A stretch of DNA of 17,622 nucleotides from an uncultured Blautia sp. (GTDB lineage Bacteria > Bacillota > Clostridia > Lachnospirales > Lachnospiraceae): contig URXG01000053.1 in NCBI GenBank assembly GCA_900551715.1, positions 1-17,622 on the forward strand, in the 5' to 3' direction. Position numbers and translations under genes: made by a program. Below are positions 1-7,023 of the stretch, one piece after another. The notes under the pieces were generated by a model. It was not told the DNA's origin. It did not search any database and was given only the letters and a program-made list of their open reading frames with translations. Position 1 is the first letter of the stretch. The number at the start of each line of letters is the position of its first letter.

Positions 1-160
1 GATAAACGCTGAAGGCATCTAAGCGTGAAGCCCCCCTCAAGATGAGATATCCCATCCGAAAGGAGTAAACCCCCTTGAAGACGACGAGGTTGATAGGGCA
101 GGGGTGGAAGCACAGTAATGTGTGGAGCTGACTGCTACTAATAGGGTGAGGGCTTGACCA
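1..160 (+). rRNA. 23S ribosomal RNA, 3' end (partial)
   Basis: The first 160 bases are the 3'-terminal part of a large-subunit rRNA. Recognisable conserved blocks are GATAAACGCTGAAGGCATCT near base 1, the AAGATGAGATATCCC stretch, and the terminal GACTGCTACTAATAG followed by GAGGGCTTGACC at about 148-159. That last segment would pair with the GGTCAAG-type 5' end of the mature 23S. The gene begins outside the window. The mature 3' end is placed at 158-161 by analogy and may be off by a few bases. Open frames on the opposite strand here are the usual spurious ones found in 23S genes. Confidence 0.95.
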
Positions 161-331
161 AAAAGCGAGAAAGCGGTCAGGACAGGAAGAAAACAGACTG
201 GCCTGGACATTTGCGAGCAAATGACACCGAATGACGGAGTCATGAGGTGACCGTGAATCGAGCATAAGCATGGTCTAATGATTCAGTTGAATGTCAACAT
301 GTATGTAGTTTTGAAGTTGCGATAGAGGTGA
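161..331 (+). other. 23S rRNA trailer with small hairpins, no 5S gene
   Basis: This transcribed trailer lies between 23S and its terminator. It contains perfect short hairpins: CATTTG-CGAG-CAAATG at 208-223 and ATGAC-GGA-GTCAT at 231-243. TGACC at 155-159 can also pair with GGTCA at 174-178. I find no 5S rRNA (no CCCATCCCGAAC-type core) and no tRNA. The 5S gene of this operon is therefore either absent or located elsewhere, such as upstream of the 16S. The hairpins could be processing signals, but that is inference. Confidence 0.6.
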
Positions 332-366
332 AAAGCACTTAGACAGAATGTTTAAGTGCTTTTTTA
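331..366 (+). terminator. rRNA operon terminator
   Basis: Intrinsic terminator. AAAGCACTT (332-340) pairs with AAGTGCTTT (354-362) around a 13-base loop, and the 3' arm runs into a T-tract (361-365). It closes the rRNA transcript. The mirrored A-tract means it could also act weakly on the minus strand against transcription coming from hicB. Confidence 0.85.
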
Positions 367-439
367 TTATATAAAGATACGAAGTCATGACATATGTGAA
401 CAGAATAACAGAACAATAGAACCAAAAAACCGGTGACAC

Positions 440-585
440 TCATTCTATCAGCTTCTGATAAGATTCCCCTGGAGGTTTACAGGTCACAGTAATCATATCA
501 AAAACTGAAAAAAGAGTATCTCTATCTGATCCAGACGCTTCTTATGCTCACGCTCAATACGCAACAGATCATTTCGTCCAGTCAT
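440..585 (-). pseudogene. possible small ORF behind hicB, apparently frameshifted
   Basis: Downstream of hicB on the same strand, an ATG at 585-583 opens a 30-codon frame (MTGRNDLLRIEREHKKRLDQ, then IEILFFQFLI, stop at 495-493). In the -1 frame, after the run of six T's, the text continues as FSVFDMITVTCKPPGESYQ then KLIE and stops at 442-440. Adding one T to the homopolymer would give a coherent 48-residue charged and helical peptide. This may be a decayed small gene, a sequencing slip, a slippage site or chance. No strong ribosome binding site precedes the ATG. I recognise no family. Bases 367-439 between this and the rRNA terminator show nothing I can identify. Confidence 0.25.
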
Positions 586-590
586 AACTA

Positions 591-869
591 CTATTCATCC
601 CATCCCTCATAAAAACGGATATTCACAGAAATATTTCGGATAATATCCCCTTCCTGAAGTTCAATATCTTCTGCGTCAGAGACAGGAGGAAGCTGGCAGT
701 CATCCTCTGATAATTCCAGAGAAATCCAGTCATAAGCAGCTGCATTTGCATTTTCTATTACGTCATCCAGAGAGTCACCAGTAGCCTCACAACACTCCAG
801 ATCAGGAAAAAATCCCTTATACTTACCTTCTTCAGTTTTGCGGAAAACCGCAGGATAAATAAATTTCAT
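591..869 (-). CDS. HicB-like antitoxin-family protein (orphan)
   Basis: This 92-residue protein has the HicB-type partial RNase-H-like fold. Typical features are a strand-rich start (YPAVF), the FPDL motif at residues 21-24 followed by CCEATGDSLDDVIENA, and an amphipathic helix (A/YDWISLEL). HicB proteins normally neutralise the HicA mRNA-interferase toxin and autoregulate through a C-terminal DNA-binding domain. Here the C-terminus is short, with no visible ribbon-helix-helix or HTH domain. No hicA is present upstream or downstream. The start is supported by AGGAG (880-876, minus strand) six to seven bases before ATG. An extended -10 promoter lies further upstream. It may be a stand-alone HicB-fold regulator rather than a real antitoxin. 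The family call is good and the function is unknown. Confidence 0.8.
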   Translation of the reverse strand: MKFIYPAVFRKTEEGKYKGFFPDLECCEATGDSLDDVIENANAAAYDWISLELSEDDCQLPPVSDAEDIELQEGDIIRNISVNIRFYEGWDE

Positions 870-921
870 AATCGGCTCCTTATATTAAAAAAAATATTAT
901 TAAAGTGTTTTAATTCTTTTC

Positions 922-930
922 ATTATAGCA
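922..930 (-). promoter_or_regulatory. extended -10 promoter for the hicB-like gene
   Basis: Reading the minus strand, TGC-TATAAT (930 to 922) is a perfect extended -10 element about 55 bases before the hicB-like start. No good -35 is visible, which fits an extended -10 promoter. Confidence 0.6.
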
Positions 931-986
931 TAATTGCAGAGCAAAAGAAGAGAAAATTTTGTATAGAAATCAGGACATTTCTCCGA

Positions 987-992
987 TATAAT
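987..992 (+). promoter_or_regulatory. possible -10 element for the HAD phosphatase gene
   Basis: TATAAT lies 75 bases before the HAD start on the plus strand, in the divergent intergenic region shared with hicB. No convincing -35 is found at the usual 16-18 base spacing, so this is tentative. Confidence 0.35.
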
Positions 993-1067
993 AAATGATA
1001 TGAAATGCTTTGTTCCAATACCGTTAACAATATCCAGCCGACTGTATATTCCAAGGAGTAAATATTT

Positions 1068-1895
1068 ATGAATATAAAACTGATCGCAAGCGATCTGGAC
1101 GGAACACTTCTGACTACATCAAAAGAGCTGTCACCAGAAACACAAAGAGTTCTGAATGAAGCTGTAAAAAAAGACATACACATAGTTCCTGCCACCGGAA
1201 GATCATATCAGGCAGTACCAGATGTGATCAAAAAATATCCTGGTATAGAATACATTATCACAGCCAATGGCGGTGCCGTTTACTCTGTCCGTGAAAACAA
1301 AAGAATTTATCAGTGCCTTCTGAAACCAGAGTCTGTAGTTGCCTGTATCCAGATAAGAAAAACAGAAGATGTGATCATGGAAGTGTTTATCGATGGAGTG
1401 CCATATTCCGAAGAAGCTTATATAAAAGATCCTGCTGCTTACGGCGCTACAGAATATGGTGTCCGCTATATAAAAGAAACCAGAACTCCCATAAAAGATA
1501 TCTGCATGTTTGCAGAACAACATAAAAAAGAACTGGACAGTATAGCCTTTGTATGCAGAGAAAACAATACAAAACAACGGCTGTATAAAGAACTGGAAAC
1601 AAAAATCCCAGATGTATATGTAACATCATCAGTCCCTAATCTTGTAGAAATAGGAAACATCAATGCAGGAAAAGGCAGGACATTATCTTATATACTGAAA
1701 CTTCTGGACATATCACCGGAAGCGGCTGCGGCCTTTGGCGATGCAGATAATGACTGTAGTATGCTGGAAGCAGTAAAATATGGTATTGCAGTAGGAAATG
1801 CTACCGAAAACTGCAAAAAATCCGCGGCATTTGTTACAGAATCTAATCAAAAAGATGGAGTTGCCAAAGCAATCCTGTCGCTTCTGGAAATATAA
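1068..1895 (+). CDS. Cof-type HAD-IIB family phosphatase
   Basis: A 275-residue haloacid-dehalogenase-superfamily hydrolase of the Cof/IIB type, probably cytosolic and acting on phosphorylated sugars or cofactors such as FMN. All four HAD motifs are visible: DLDGTLL with nucleophile Asp9 and Asp11, ATGR at 42-45, a Lys in NAGKGRT near 202, and the Mg-binding GDADND at 224-229 followed by GIAVGNA. The roughly 110-residue insert between motifs II and III is the IIB cap domain. AGGAG at 1054-1058 supports the start. No clear terminator lies between it and the trp promoter, so some read-through into the T-box leader is possible. Substrates of this family cannot be predicted from sequence. Confidence 0.93.
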   Translation: MNIKLIASDLDGTLLTTSKELSPETQRVLNEAVKKDIHIVPATGRSYQAVPDVIKKYPGIEYIITANGGAVYSVRENKRIYQCLLKPESVVACIQIRKTEDVIMEVFIDGVPYSEEAYIKDPAAYGATEYGVRYIKETRTPIKDICMFAEQHKKELDSIAFVCRENNTKQRLYKELETKIPDVYVTSSVPNLVEIGNINAGKGRTLSYILKLLDISPEAAAAFGDADNDCSMLEAVKYGIAVGNATENCKKSAAFVTESNQKDGVAKAILSLLEI

Positions 1896-1928
1896 GAACA
1901 AAAAGTTTGTGGAAATTTAAGAATCTAG

Positions 1929-1957
1929 TTGACAACATACTAAAATAGTGGTATTTT
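1929..1957 (+). promoter_or_regulatory. promoter of the trp operon
   Basis: TTGACA (1929-1934) and TATTTT (1952-1957) are separated by 17 bases, giving a consensus -35 and a usable -10 just ahead of the T-box leader. Predicted transcription start is about 1964. Confidence 0.7.
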
Positions 1958-1984
1958 ATAGAAAATAATTTAGTTGATTAAACC

Positions 1985-2258
1985 GTTGAAGCGGAGATAA
2001 CGTCAGTTGTGCACCCACAGAGAGTCCGGGAAGGTGAGAGCCGGATGGAAATGCAGATTGTCAAATGGACCGCAGAGGGCGCAGGGAAAGATATTTAAAA
2101 TATTGAGTATTCTGCGACGTAAGGCATACGTCAGTTGCCGGAAATATGCAGGTATTTCGCAAAGTGCATGGGTCATTCCATGAAACAAGGTGGCACCGCG
2201 GGTGTATAATAGCTCGTCCTTGACAGATATAGAATTCTGTCCGGGATGAGCTTTTTTT
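1985..2258 (+). promoter_or_regulatory. T-box riboswitch, tryptophan-specific
   Basis: This leader RNA senses uncharged tRNA and controls the operon by antitermination. Stem I closes with GCGG (1991-1994) and CCGC (2070-2073). The apical AGAGAGTCCGGGAAGGTGAGAG block (about 2010-2031) is the usual tRNA-elbow-contacting part. The specifier codon is TGG (Trp) at 2066-2068, in the expected AAATGGACC context. The T-box AAGGTGGCACCGCGGGT is at 2187-2203. Its bulge TGGC would pair with an acceptor end GCCA, and bacterial tRNA-Trp carries G at the discriminator position, so both contacts agree. When the tRNA is uncharged the antiterminator forms. When it is charged, the terminator at 2211-2258 forms. 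Confidence 0.95.
2211..2258 (+). terminator. T-box regulated terminator
   Basis: AGCTCGTCC (2211-2219) pairs with GGGATGAGCT (2243-2252), with an inner GACAGA/TCTGTC stem, followed by a run of seven T's. The 5' arm overlaps the 3' part of the antiterminator (CCTT with AAGG of the T-box), so the two structures exclude each other. Confidence 0.9.
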
Positions 2259-2292
2259 ATAGAAAATTACTCCGTAATGTTCCAATAAAGCA

Positions 2293-2319
2293 AAAAACGC
2301 TCCTCGAGGATGCGTTTTT
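2293..2319 (+). terminator. second terminator-like hairpin ahead of trpE
   Basis: AAAAACGC-TCCTC and GAGGA-T-GCGTTTTT form a long, nearly perfect hairpin ending in five T's, 38 bases before the trpE start and outside the T-box. It has no second T-box or antiterminator. It may be a bidirectional or partial attenuator, an RNA-stability element, or a remnant. Confidence 0.55.
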
Positions 2320-2357
2320 CCTGAGGCAAATAACAGTATCATAAGGGAGGTAAACAC

Positions 2358-3839
2358 ATGAATCCTACGCTAGATGAAGTCAGAAAAATCGCACAGACCG
2401 GCTTGTATAAAAGAATTCCTGTATGTTGTGAATTATACGCAGACAGATATACACCAGTAGAAGTTATGCGTACACTGCGAAAAGCAAGCAGGCATTGCTA
2501 TTTGCTGGAAAGTGCCAGCCAGACAGAAGTATGGGGCAGATATTCCTTCCTTGGATATGAACCGGAAATGGAAATAACCTGTACAGACGGTTTGATGAAG
2601 ATTCGCCATACCGGAGGGACCAATGAAGAAATTATAAAAAAAGTAAAACATCCAGGAGATACATTAAGAGAAATCATCCGGGAATACAAAAGCCCTGTAA
2701 TGGAAGACATGCCTCCTTTTACAGGAGGACTTGTGGGATATTTTTCCTACGATTATATCAAATACAGCGAACCAAAACTGAAACTTGGAGAACATGAAGA
2801 TCCTGATTTCAGAGACATGGATCTGATGCTTTTTGACCAGGTGATCGCCTTTGATCATTACCGGCAGAAGGTACTTCTGATTACCGGGGTAATGGTAGAT
2901 CAGCTGGAGAAATCCTACAAAAAAGCAAAAGATAAATTACAGGAAATGGCAGACCTCATACGTGATGGAGAGAAAGAAAAGTTCAGACCACTGAAACTGG
3001 AATCTGAGATTTTGCCACAGTTCCCGGAGGCAAAATACTGCGAAATGGTAGAAAAAGCAAAACATTATATCAAAGAGGGAGATATTTTTCAGGTAGTACT
3101 TTCCAATCCCATGAGAGCCAAAGCAGAAGGCAATCTCTTTGATACCTACAGAGTTCTGCGGGCTACCAATCCATCTCCATATATGTTTTATTTTTCCAGT
3201 GATGATATTGAAATAGCAGGTGCTTCGCCGGAGACACTGGCGAAACTGGAAAACAAAAAAATTACAACTTTCCCACTGGCAGGAACCAGGCCAAGAGGCA
3301 AAACAAGAGAAGAAGATAAGGTACTGGAAGAGGGACTTCTTCAGGATGAAAAAGAGCTGGCAGAACATAATATGCTGGTAGATCTGGGAAGAAATGATAT
3401 CGGAAGAATCAGTAAGATCGGAACGGTAAAAGTAGAAAAATATTTAACGGTAGAACATTTTTCACAGGTTATGCATCTGGGCTCCACAGTTTCCGGTGAG
3501 ATCAGAGATGACAGAGATGCGGTGGATGCAGTAGATTCGATCCTACCGGCAGGAACACTTTCCGGAGCACCAAAATTCAGAGCCTGCCAGATCATTGAAG
3601 AGCTGGAACAAAGCAAACGAGGCATTTATGGTGGAGCCATTGGTTATCTGGATTTTGCAGGAAACCTGGATACTTGTATTGCAATAAGACTGGTATATAA
3701 GAAAAAAGGCGAGATCTGTATCCGGTCAGGTGCCGGAATCGTTGCAGACAGTGTTCCGGAAAAAGAATTCCAGGAATGCCGTAACAAAGCAAGAGCAGTG
3801 GTACTTGCCATTGAGAAAGCACAGGAGGGATTGGAATGA
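2358..3839 (+). CDS. trpE: anthranilate synthase component I
   Basis: A 493-residue protein that converts chorismate to anthranilate using ammonia supplied by TrpG, the first committed step of tryptophan synthesis. The N-terminal domain carries LLESA at 49-53, the feedback tryptophan-binding motif, suggesting allosteric inhibition by Trp. The C-terminal chorismate-binding domain has GDIFQVV (241-247), NPSPYMFY (271-278), the PLAGTRPRG loop (306-314), DEKELAEHNMLVDLGRND (330-347), and LPAGTLSGAPK (396-406). Mg-binding glutamates lie in the last 30 residues (VPEKEFQEC). The length is typical. A strong GGGAGG site precedes the ATG. It is the first gene of the operon behind the T-box and overlaps trpG by four bases (ATGA), implying translational coupling. 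Confidence 0.97.
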   Translation: MNPTLDEVRKIAQTGLYKRIPVCCELYADRYTPVEVMRTLRKASRHCYLLESASQTEVWGRYSFLGYEPEMEITCTDGLMKIRHTGGTNEEIIKKVKHPGDTLREIIREYKSPVMEDMPPFTGGLVGYFSYDYIKYSEPKLKLGEHEDPDFRDMDLMLFDQVIAFDHYRQKVLLITGVMVDQLEKSYKKAKDKLQEMADLIRDGEKEKFRPLKLESEILPQFPEAKYCEMVEKAKHYIKEGDIFQVVLSNPMRAKAEGNLFDTYRVLRATNPSPYMFYFSSDDIEIAGASPETLAKLENKKITTFPLAGTRPRGKTREEDKVLEEGLLQDEKELAEHNMLVDLGRNDIGRISKIGTVKVEKYLTVEHFSQVMHLGSTVSGEIRDDRDAVDAVDSILPAGTLSGAPKFRACQIIEELEQSKRGIYGGAIGYLDFAGNLDTCIAIRLVYKKKGEICIRSGAGIVADSVPEKEFQECRNKARAVVLAIEKAQEGLE

Positions 3840-4408
3840 TCGTATTAATAGATAATTATGACAGCTTTTCCTACAATGTATATCAGCTGATCGGTTCTGT
3901 AGAACCAGATATAAAAGTTATTCGGAATGATGAATATACAGTGAAAGAAATCGAAGCTATGAATCCGGAAGCAATGATTCTTTCACCGGGGCCGGGCAAA
4001 CCTTCTGATGCCGGAATTTGTATTGAAGCTATACAATATTTCGCAGGCAAGCTTCCAATTCTGGGAATCTGTCTGGGACATCAGGCAATCTGCGAAGCAT
4101 TTGGCGGCGAAGTTTCCTATGCAAAAGAACTGATGCATGGAAAGAAAAAAACAATCTATACAACTGGGAAAAGCAGACTGTTTGAAGGACTGGGAGATAG
4201 TTTTCCCGCTGCCAGATATCATTCACTTGCAGCAGTAAAAGAAAAGCTGCCAGATATTCTGAAAGTGACAGCGGAAGCGGAAGATGGTGAGATCATGGCA
4301 GTGGAACATACAGAATATCCTGTTTTTGGAGTACAGTTTCATCCAGAATCTGTTATGACACCAGATGGAAAAATAATGGTAGAGAACTTTATGAAAATCA
4401 CAAAGTAA
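3836..4408 (+). CDS. trpG: anthranilate synthase component II (glutamine amidotransferase)
   Basis: A 190-residue class I glutamine amidotransferase that hydrolyses glutamine and channels ammonia to TrpE. The oxyanion and binding motifs NYDSFSYN (7-14) and SPGPGKPSDAG (50-60) are present. The nucleophile elbow GICLGHQA contains Cys79, and the catalytic pair His169/Glu171 lies in FHPESV. An AGGAGGG site within the end of trpE and the four-base overlap indicate coupled translation, as expected for subunits made in equal amounts. As in many Firmicutes, such a protein could also serve para-aminobenzoate synthesis, but its place in a trp operon favours TrpG. Confidence 0.96.
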   Translation: MIVLIDNYDSFSYNVYQLIGSVEPDIKVIRNDEYTVKEIEAMNPEAMILSPGPGKPSDAGICIEAIQYFAGKLPILGICLGHQAICEAFGGEVSYAKELMHGKKKTIYTTGKSRLFEGLGDSFPAARYHSLAAVKEKLPDILKVTAEAEDGEIMAVEHTEYPVFGVQFHPESVMTPDGKIMVENFMKITK

Positions 4409-4463
4409 TGGAAGAATTTGCATATATTTGAGAATTTAAATATGATTTCAGGAGGAAATAAAA

Positions 4464-5474
4464 ATGATCAAAAAAGCAATCATCAAACTTTCAAAAAAAG
4501 AAGATCTTACATATCAGGAAGCGGAAACAGTTATGGATGAGATTATGAGTGGTCAGGCTACACCTGTCCAGATGTCCTCTTATCTCACAGCACTTTCTAT
4601 TAAAGGAGAAACCATTGATGAGATTACAGCATCAGCAGCAGGGATGAGAGCACATTGTATTAAACTACTGCATGATCTGGATGTACTGGAGATCGTAGGA
4701 ACCGGTGGTGACGGAGCCAATTCTTTCAATATTTCTACTACATCTTCTATGGTTATCGCAGCTGGCGGCGTGCCGGTAGCAAAGCATGGCAATCGTGCAG
4801 CATCTTCCAAAAGTGGTGCCGCAGATGTACTGGAAGCACTTGGTGTAAACATTACAATCTCGCCGGAAAAAAGTGCAGAACTTCTGAAAAAAATTAACAT
4901 CTGTTTCCTTTTTGCACAGAATTATCATATTGCAATGAAGTATGTGGCACCGATTCGCAAAGAGTTGGGAATCCGTACAGTATTTAACATTCTTGGACCA
5001 TTAAGTAATCCGGCAGGTGCAAACATGGAGCTTATGGGAGTTTACGATCAGTCACTGGTAGAGCCACTGGCACAGGTTATGGCTAAGCTTGGAGTAACGA
5101 AAGGTATGGTAGTATTTGGACAGGACAAACTGGATGAAATTTCCATGAGTGCACCCACTTCTGTATGCGAGATCAAAGATGGATGGTTCCAGTCTTATGA
5201 AATTACACCTGAACAGTTTGGATATGAACGATGCTCGAAAGAAGATCTGGCAGGCGGTACTCCGGCAGAAAATGCAGAGATCACCAGAGCAATCCTGAAA
5301 GGAGAAGAAAAAGGTCCGAAACGTCAGGCTGTCTGCCTGAATGCAGGAGCTGCCCTTTATATTGCAGGAAAAGCAGAATCTCTGGAAGCAGGCGTAAAAA
5401 TGGCAGAAGAACTGATCAATAATGGATCAGCCATGAAAAAACTCGAAGAATTTATCAAAGAATCCAATGCCTGA
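4464..5474 (+). CDS. trpD: anthranilate phosphoribosyltransferase
   Basis: A 336-residue enzyme that joins anthranilate to PRPP to give phosphoribosyl-anthranilate. The family signatures are complete: GTGGD at 79-83 (PRPP loop), NISTTSS at 89-95, and KHGNRAASSKSGAADVLEALG starting at 107 (PRPP and anthranilate binding). The later stretch VAPIRKELGIRTVFNILGPLSNP and a DEISM metal-binding motif are also present. It stands alone, not fused to TrpG as in enteric bacteria. The gap from trpG is 55 bases, the longest in the operon, but no terminator or promoter is obvious in it. TTCAGGAGGAAAT precedes the ATG. Confidence 0.97.
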   Translation: MIKKAIIKLSKKEDLTYQEAETVMDEIMSGQATPVQMSSYLTALSIKGETIDEITASAAGMRAHCIKLLHDLDVLEIVGTGGDGANSFNISTTSSMVIAAGGVPVAKHGNRAASSKSGAADVLEALGVNITISPEKSAELLKKINICFLFAQNYHIAMKYVAPIRKELGIRTVFNILGPLSNPAGANMELMGVYDQSLVEPLAQVMAKLGVTKGMVVFGQDKLDEISMSAPTSVCEIKDGWFQSYEITPEQFGYERCSKEDLAGGTPAENAEITRAILKGEEKGPKRQAVCLNAGAALYIAGKAESLEAGVKMAEELINNGSAMKKLEEFIKESNA

Positions 5475-5507
5475 CTGTAAGTTAAATAGGACAAAGAAAG
5501 GTTTTTT

Positions 5508-6338
5508 ATGAACATATTAAACGAGATAGCAGCAAAGACAAAAGAGCGAATCCAGAAAGAAAAACTGGAAATTCCGGAAAAAGATCTGATACAGATGATA
5601 CAGAAGAGAAAAGTACAGATACTTCTTCATCCAGAACAGCAGTCCATTACTTCCAGAACTCCTCACAGTTTTTATCAGGCTCTGAAAAAAGAAGGAATGT
5701 CTTATATCTGTGAAGTAAAAAAAGCATCTCCTTCCAAAGGTCTCATTGCACCGGCTTTTCCTTATCTGGAGATCGCAAAAGAATATCAGGAAGCAGGAGC
5801 AGCAGCGATTTCCTGTCTGACAGAACCATTCTATTTTCAGGGATCTGACCGATATCTGCAGGAGATCACAGCAGCAGTTGATATTCCGGTTCTGCGAAAA
5901 GATTTCACAGTAGATGAATATATGATTTTTCAAGCAGCGGCTTATGGAGCAGCAGCAGTGCTTCTGATCTGTGCCATTTTAAATGATGAACAGCTGAAAG
6001 AATACAGAGAACTGGCAGAAGAACTTGGTATGGATGCACTGGTAGAGGCTCATGATGAGGAAGAAGCAGAAAGAGCACTGAAAAGCGGTGCAAGGATCAT
6101 TGGTGTGAATAACCGGGATCTCAAAACTTTTCAGGTAGATATGCAGAACAGCATCCGGCTGCGGAAACTTGCTCCTGAAAACGTAGTATTTGTTTCAGAA
6201 AGTGGAATAAAAACTTCTGATGATATTCAGAAACTTTATGATAATCAGGTGGACGCAGTACTGATCGGCGAGACACTGATGAGAAGTCAGGATAAAAAAG
6301 CTGCACTGGAAGAACTGAACGGAAAACCATTGAAATAA
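5508..6338 (+). CDS. trpC: indole-3-glycerol phosphate synthase
   Basis: A 276-residue TIM-barrel enzyme that closes CdRP to indole-3-glycerol phosphate. The catalytic and phosphate-binding motifs are all visible: EVKKASPSKG (69-78), LTEP (Glu106), VLRKDF (Lys131), LVEAH (Glu180), GVNNRDLKTF (199-208), SESGI (230-234) and LIGETLM near the C-terminus. It is a single-function protein, with TrpF encoded separately next door. The ribosome binding site (AAAGG, 5497-5501) is modest compared with the other operon genes. Confidence 0.97.
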   Translation: MNILNEIAAKTKERIQKEKLEIPEKDLIQMIQKRKVQILLHPEQQSITSRTPHSFYQALKKEGMSYICEVKKASPSKGLIAPAFPYLEIAKEYQEAGAAAISCLTEPFYFQGSDRYLQEITAAVDIPVLRKDFTVDEYMIFQAAAYGAAAVLLICAILNDEQLKEYRELAEELGMDALVEAHDEEEAERALKSGARIIGVNNRDLKTFQVDMQNSIRLRKLAPENVVFVSESGIKTSDDIQKLYDNQVDAVLIGETLMRSQDKKAALEELNGKPLK

Positions 6339-6350
6339 AAGATCAAAATT

Positions 6351-7022
6351 ATGAAAAATAAGAATATAAAAATAGAAGAAGAAACACTTGTCAAAATTAA
6401 GATATGTGGTCTTCGGAGACTGGAAGATATTGAAGCAGTCAATGAGTTTTGTCCCGATTATGCAGGATTTATCGTGGATGTTCCCAGAAGTTTTCGTAGT
6501 GTCACACCAGAGAAATTAAAGGAACTGACAGAAGGCTTAAGAAAAGAAATCATCCCGGTAGGCGTCTTTGTGGATGCACCGGAAGACCTTCCCGCGAGAC
6601 TGCTTAATGAAGGAATCATTGGTATGGCACAGCTTCATGGAAGTGAAGATGAGGAGTATATAAAGAGGCTCCGAAATCTGACAGATGGTAGTCCTCTTAT
6701 AAAAGCATTTTCCATAAAAAAGGAAGAAGATATTGCAAGGGCACTGAAGAGTTCGGCAGATTATATTTTGCTGGACCAGGGCAAAGGTGGTACAGGAAAA
6801 GCATTTGACTGGTCCCTGATCAGAGAGATGAACAGACCATTTTTTCTTGCAGGAGGTGTCGGTCCGGAAAATCTGGACAAAGCCATTTCTCAGATACAGC
6901 CATATGCAGTGGATCTGAGCAGCAGTGTGGAGACTGAAAAGTGGAAAGATCCGGAAAAAATCCGGCAGGTTGTGGATATCGCAAGAAAAAATCATAAAAC
7001 CAACAGACAGAGGAGGAAATAA
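6351..7022 (+). CDS. trpF: phosphoribosylanthranilate isomerase
   Basis: A 223-residue TIM-barrel isomerase that converts PRA to CdRP. The catalytic Cys is in KIKICGLR (Cys19) and the catalytic Asp in ILLDQGKGGTG (Asp142). VGVFVDAP, AQLHGSE, FFLAGGVGPEN and VDLSSSVET are the usual phosphate and substrate loops. The chosen ATG leaves 13 residues before the VKIKICG stretch where most TrpF proteins begin, and no good ribosome binding site precedes it. No alternative start codon is in frame nearer the conserved part. It may be translated by coupling from trpC, which ends 12 bases upstream. The C-terminus has a basic tail (NHKTNRQRRK), in which the trpB ribosome binding site is embedded. Confidence 0.93.
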   Translation: MKNKNIKIEEETLVKIKICGLRRLEDIEAVNEFCPDYAGFIVDVPRSFRSVTPEKLKELTEGLRKEIIPVGVFVDAPEDLPARLLNEGIIGMAQLHGSEDEEYIKRLRNLTDGSPLIKAFSIKKEEDIARALKSSADYILLDQGKGGTGKAFDWSLIREMNRPFFLAGGVGPENLDKAISQIQPYAVDLSSSVETEKWKDPEKIRQVVDIARKNHKTNRQRRK

Positions 7023-7023
7023 A

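Noticed and set aside
37..243. Minus-strand 68-residue frame across the 23S 3' end
   Set aside because: It lies antisense to rRNA with no ribosome binding site, a well-known kind of false gene.
6925..7023. Upstream extension of trpB beginning at 6925
   Set aside because: It overlaps the conserved trpF C-terminal region. The 7024 start has an ideal ribosome binding site and the family's usual N-terminus.
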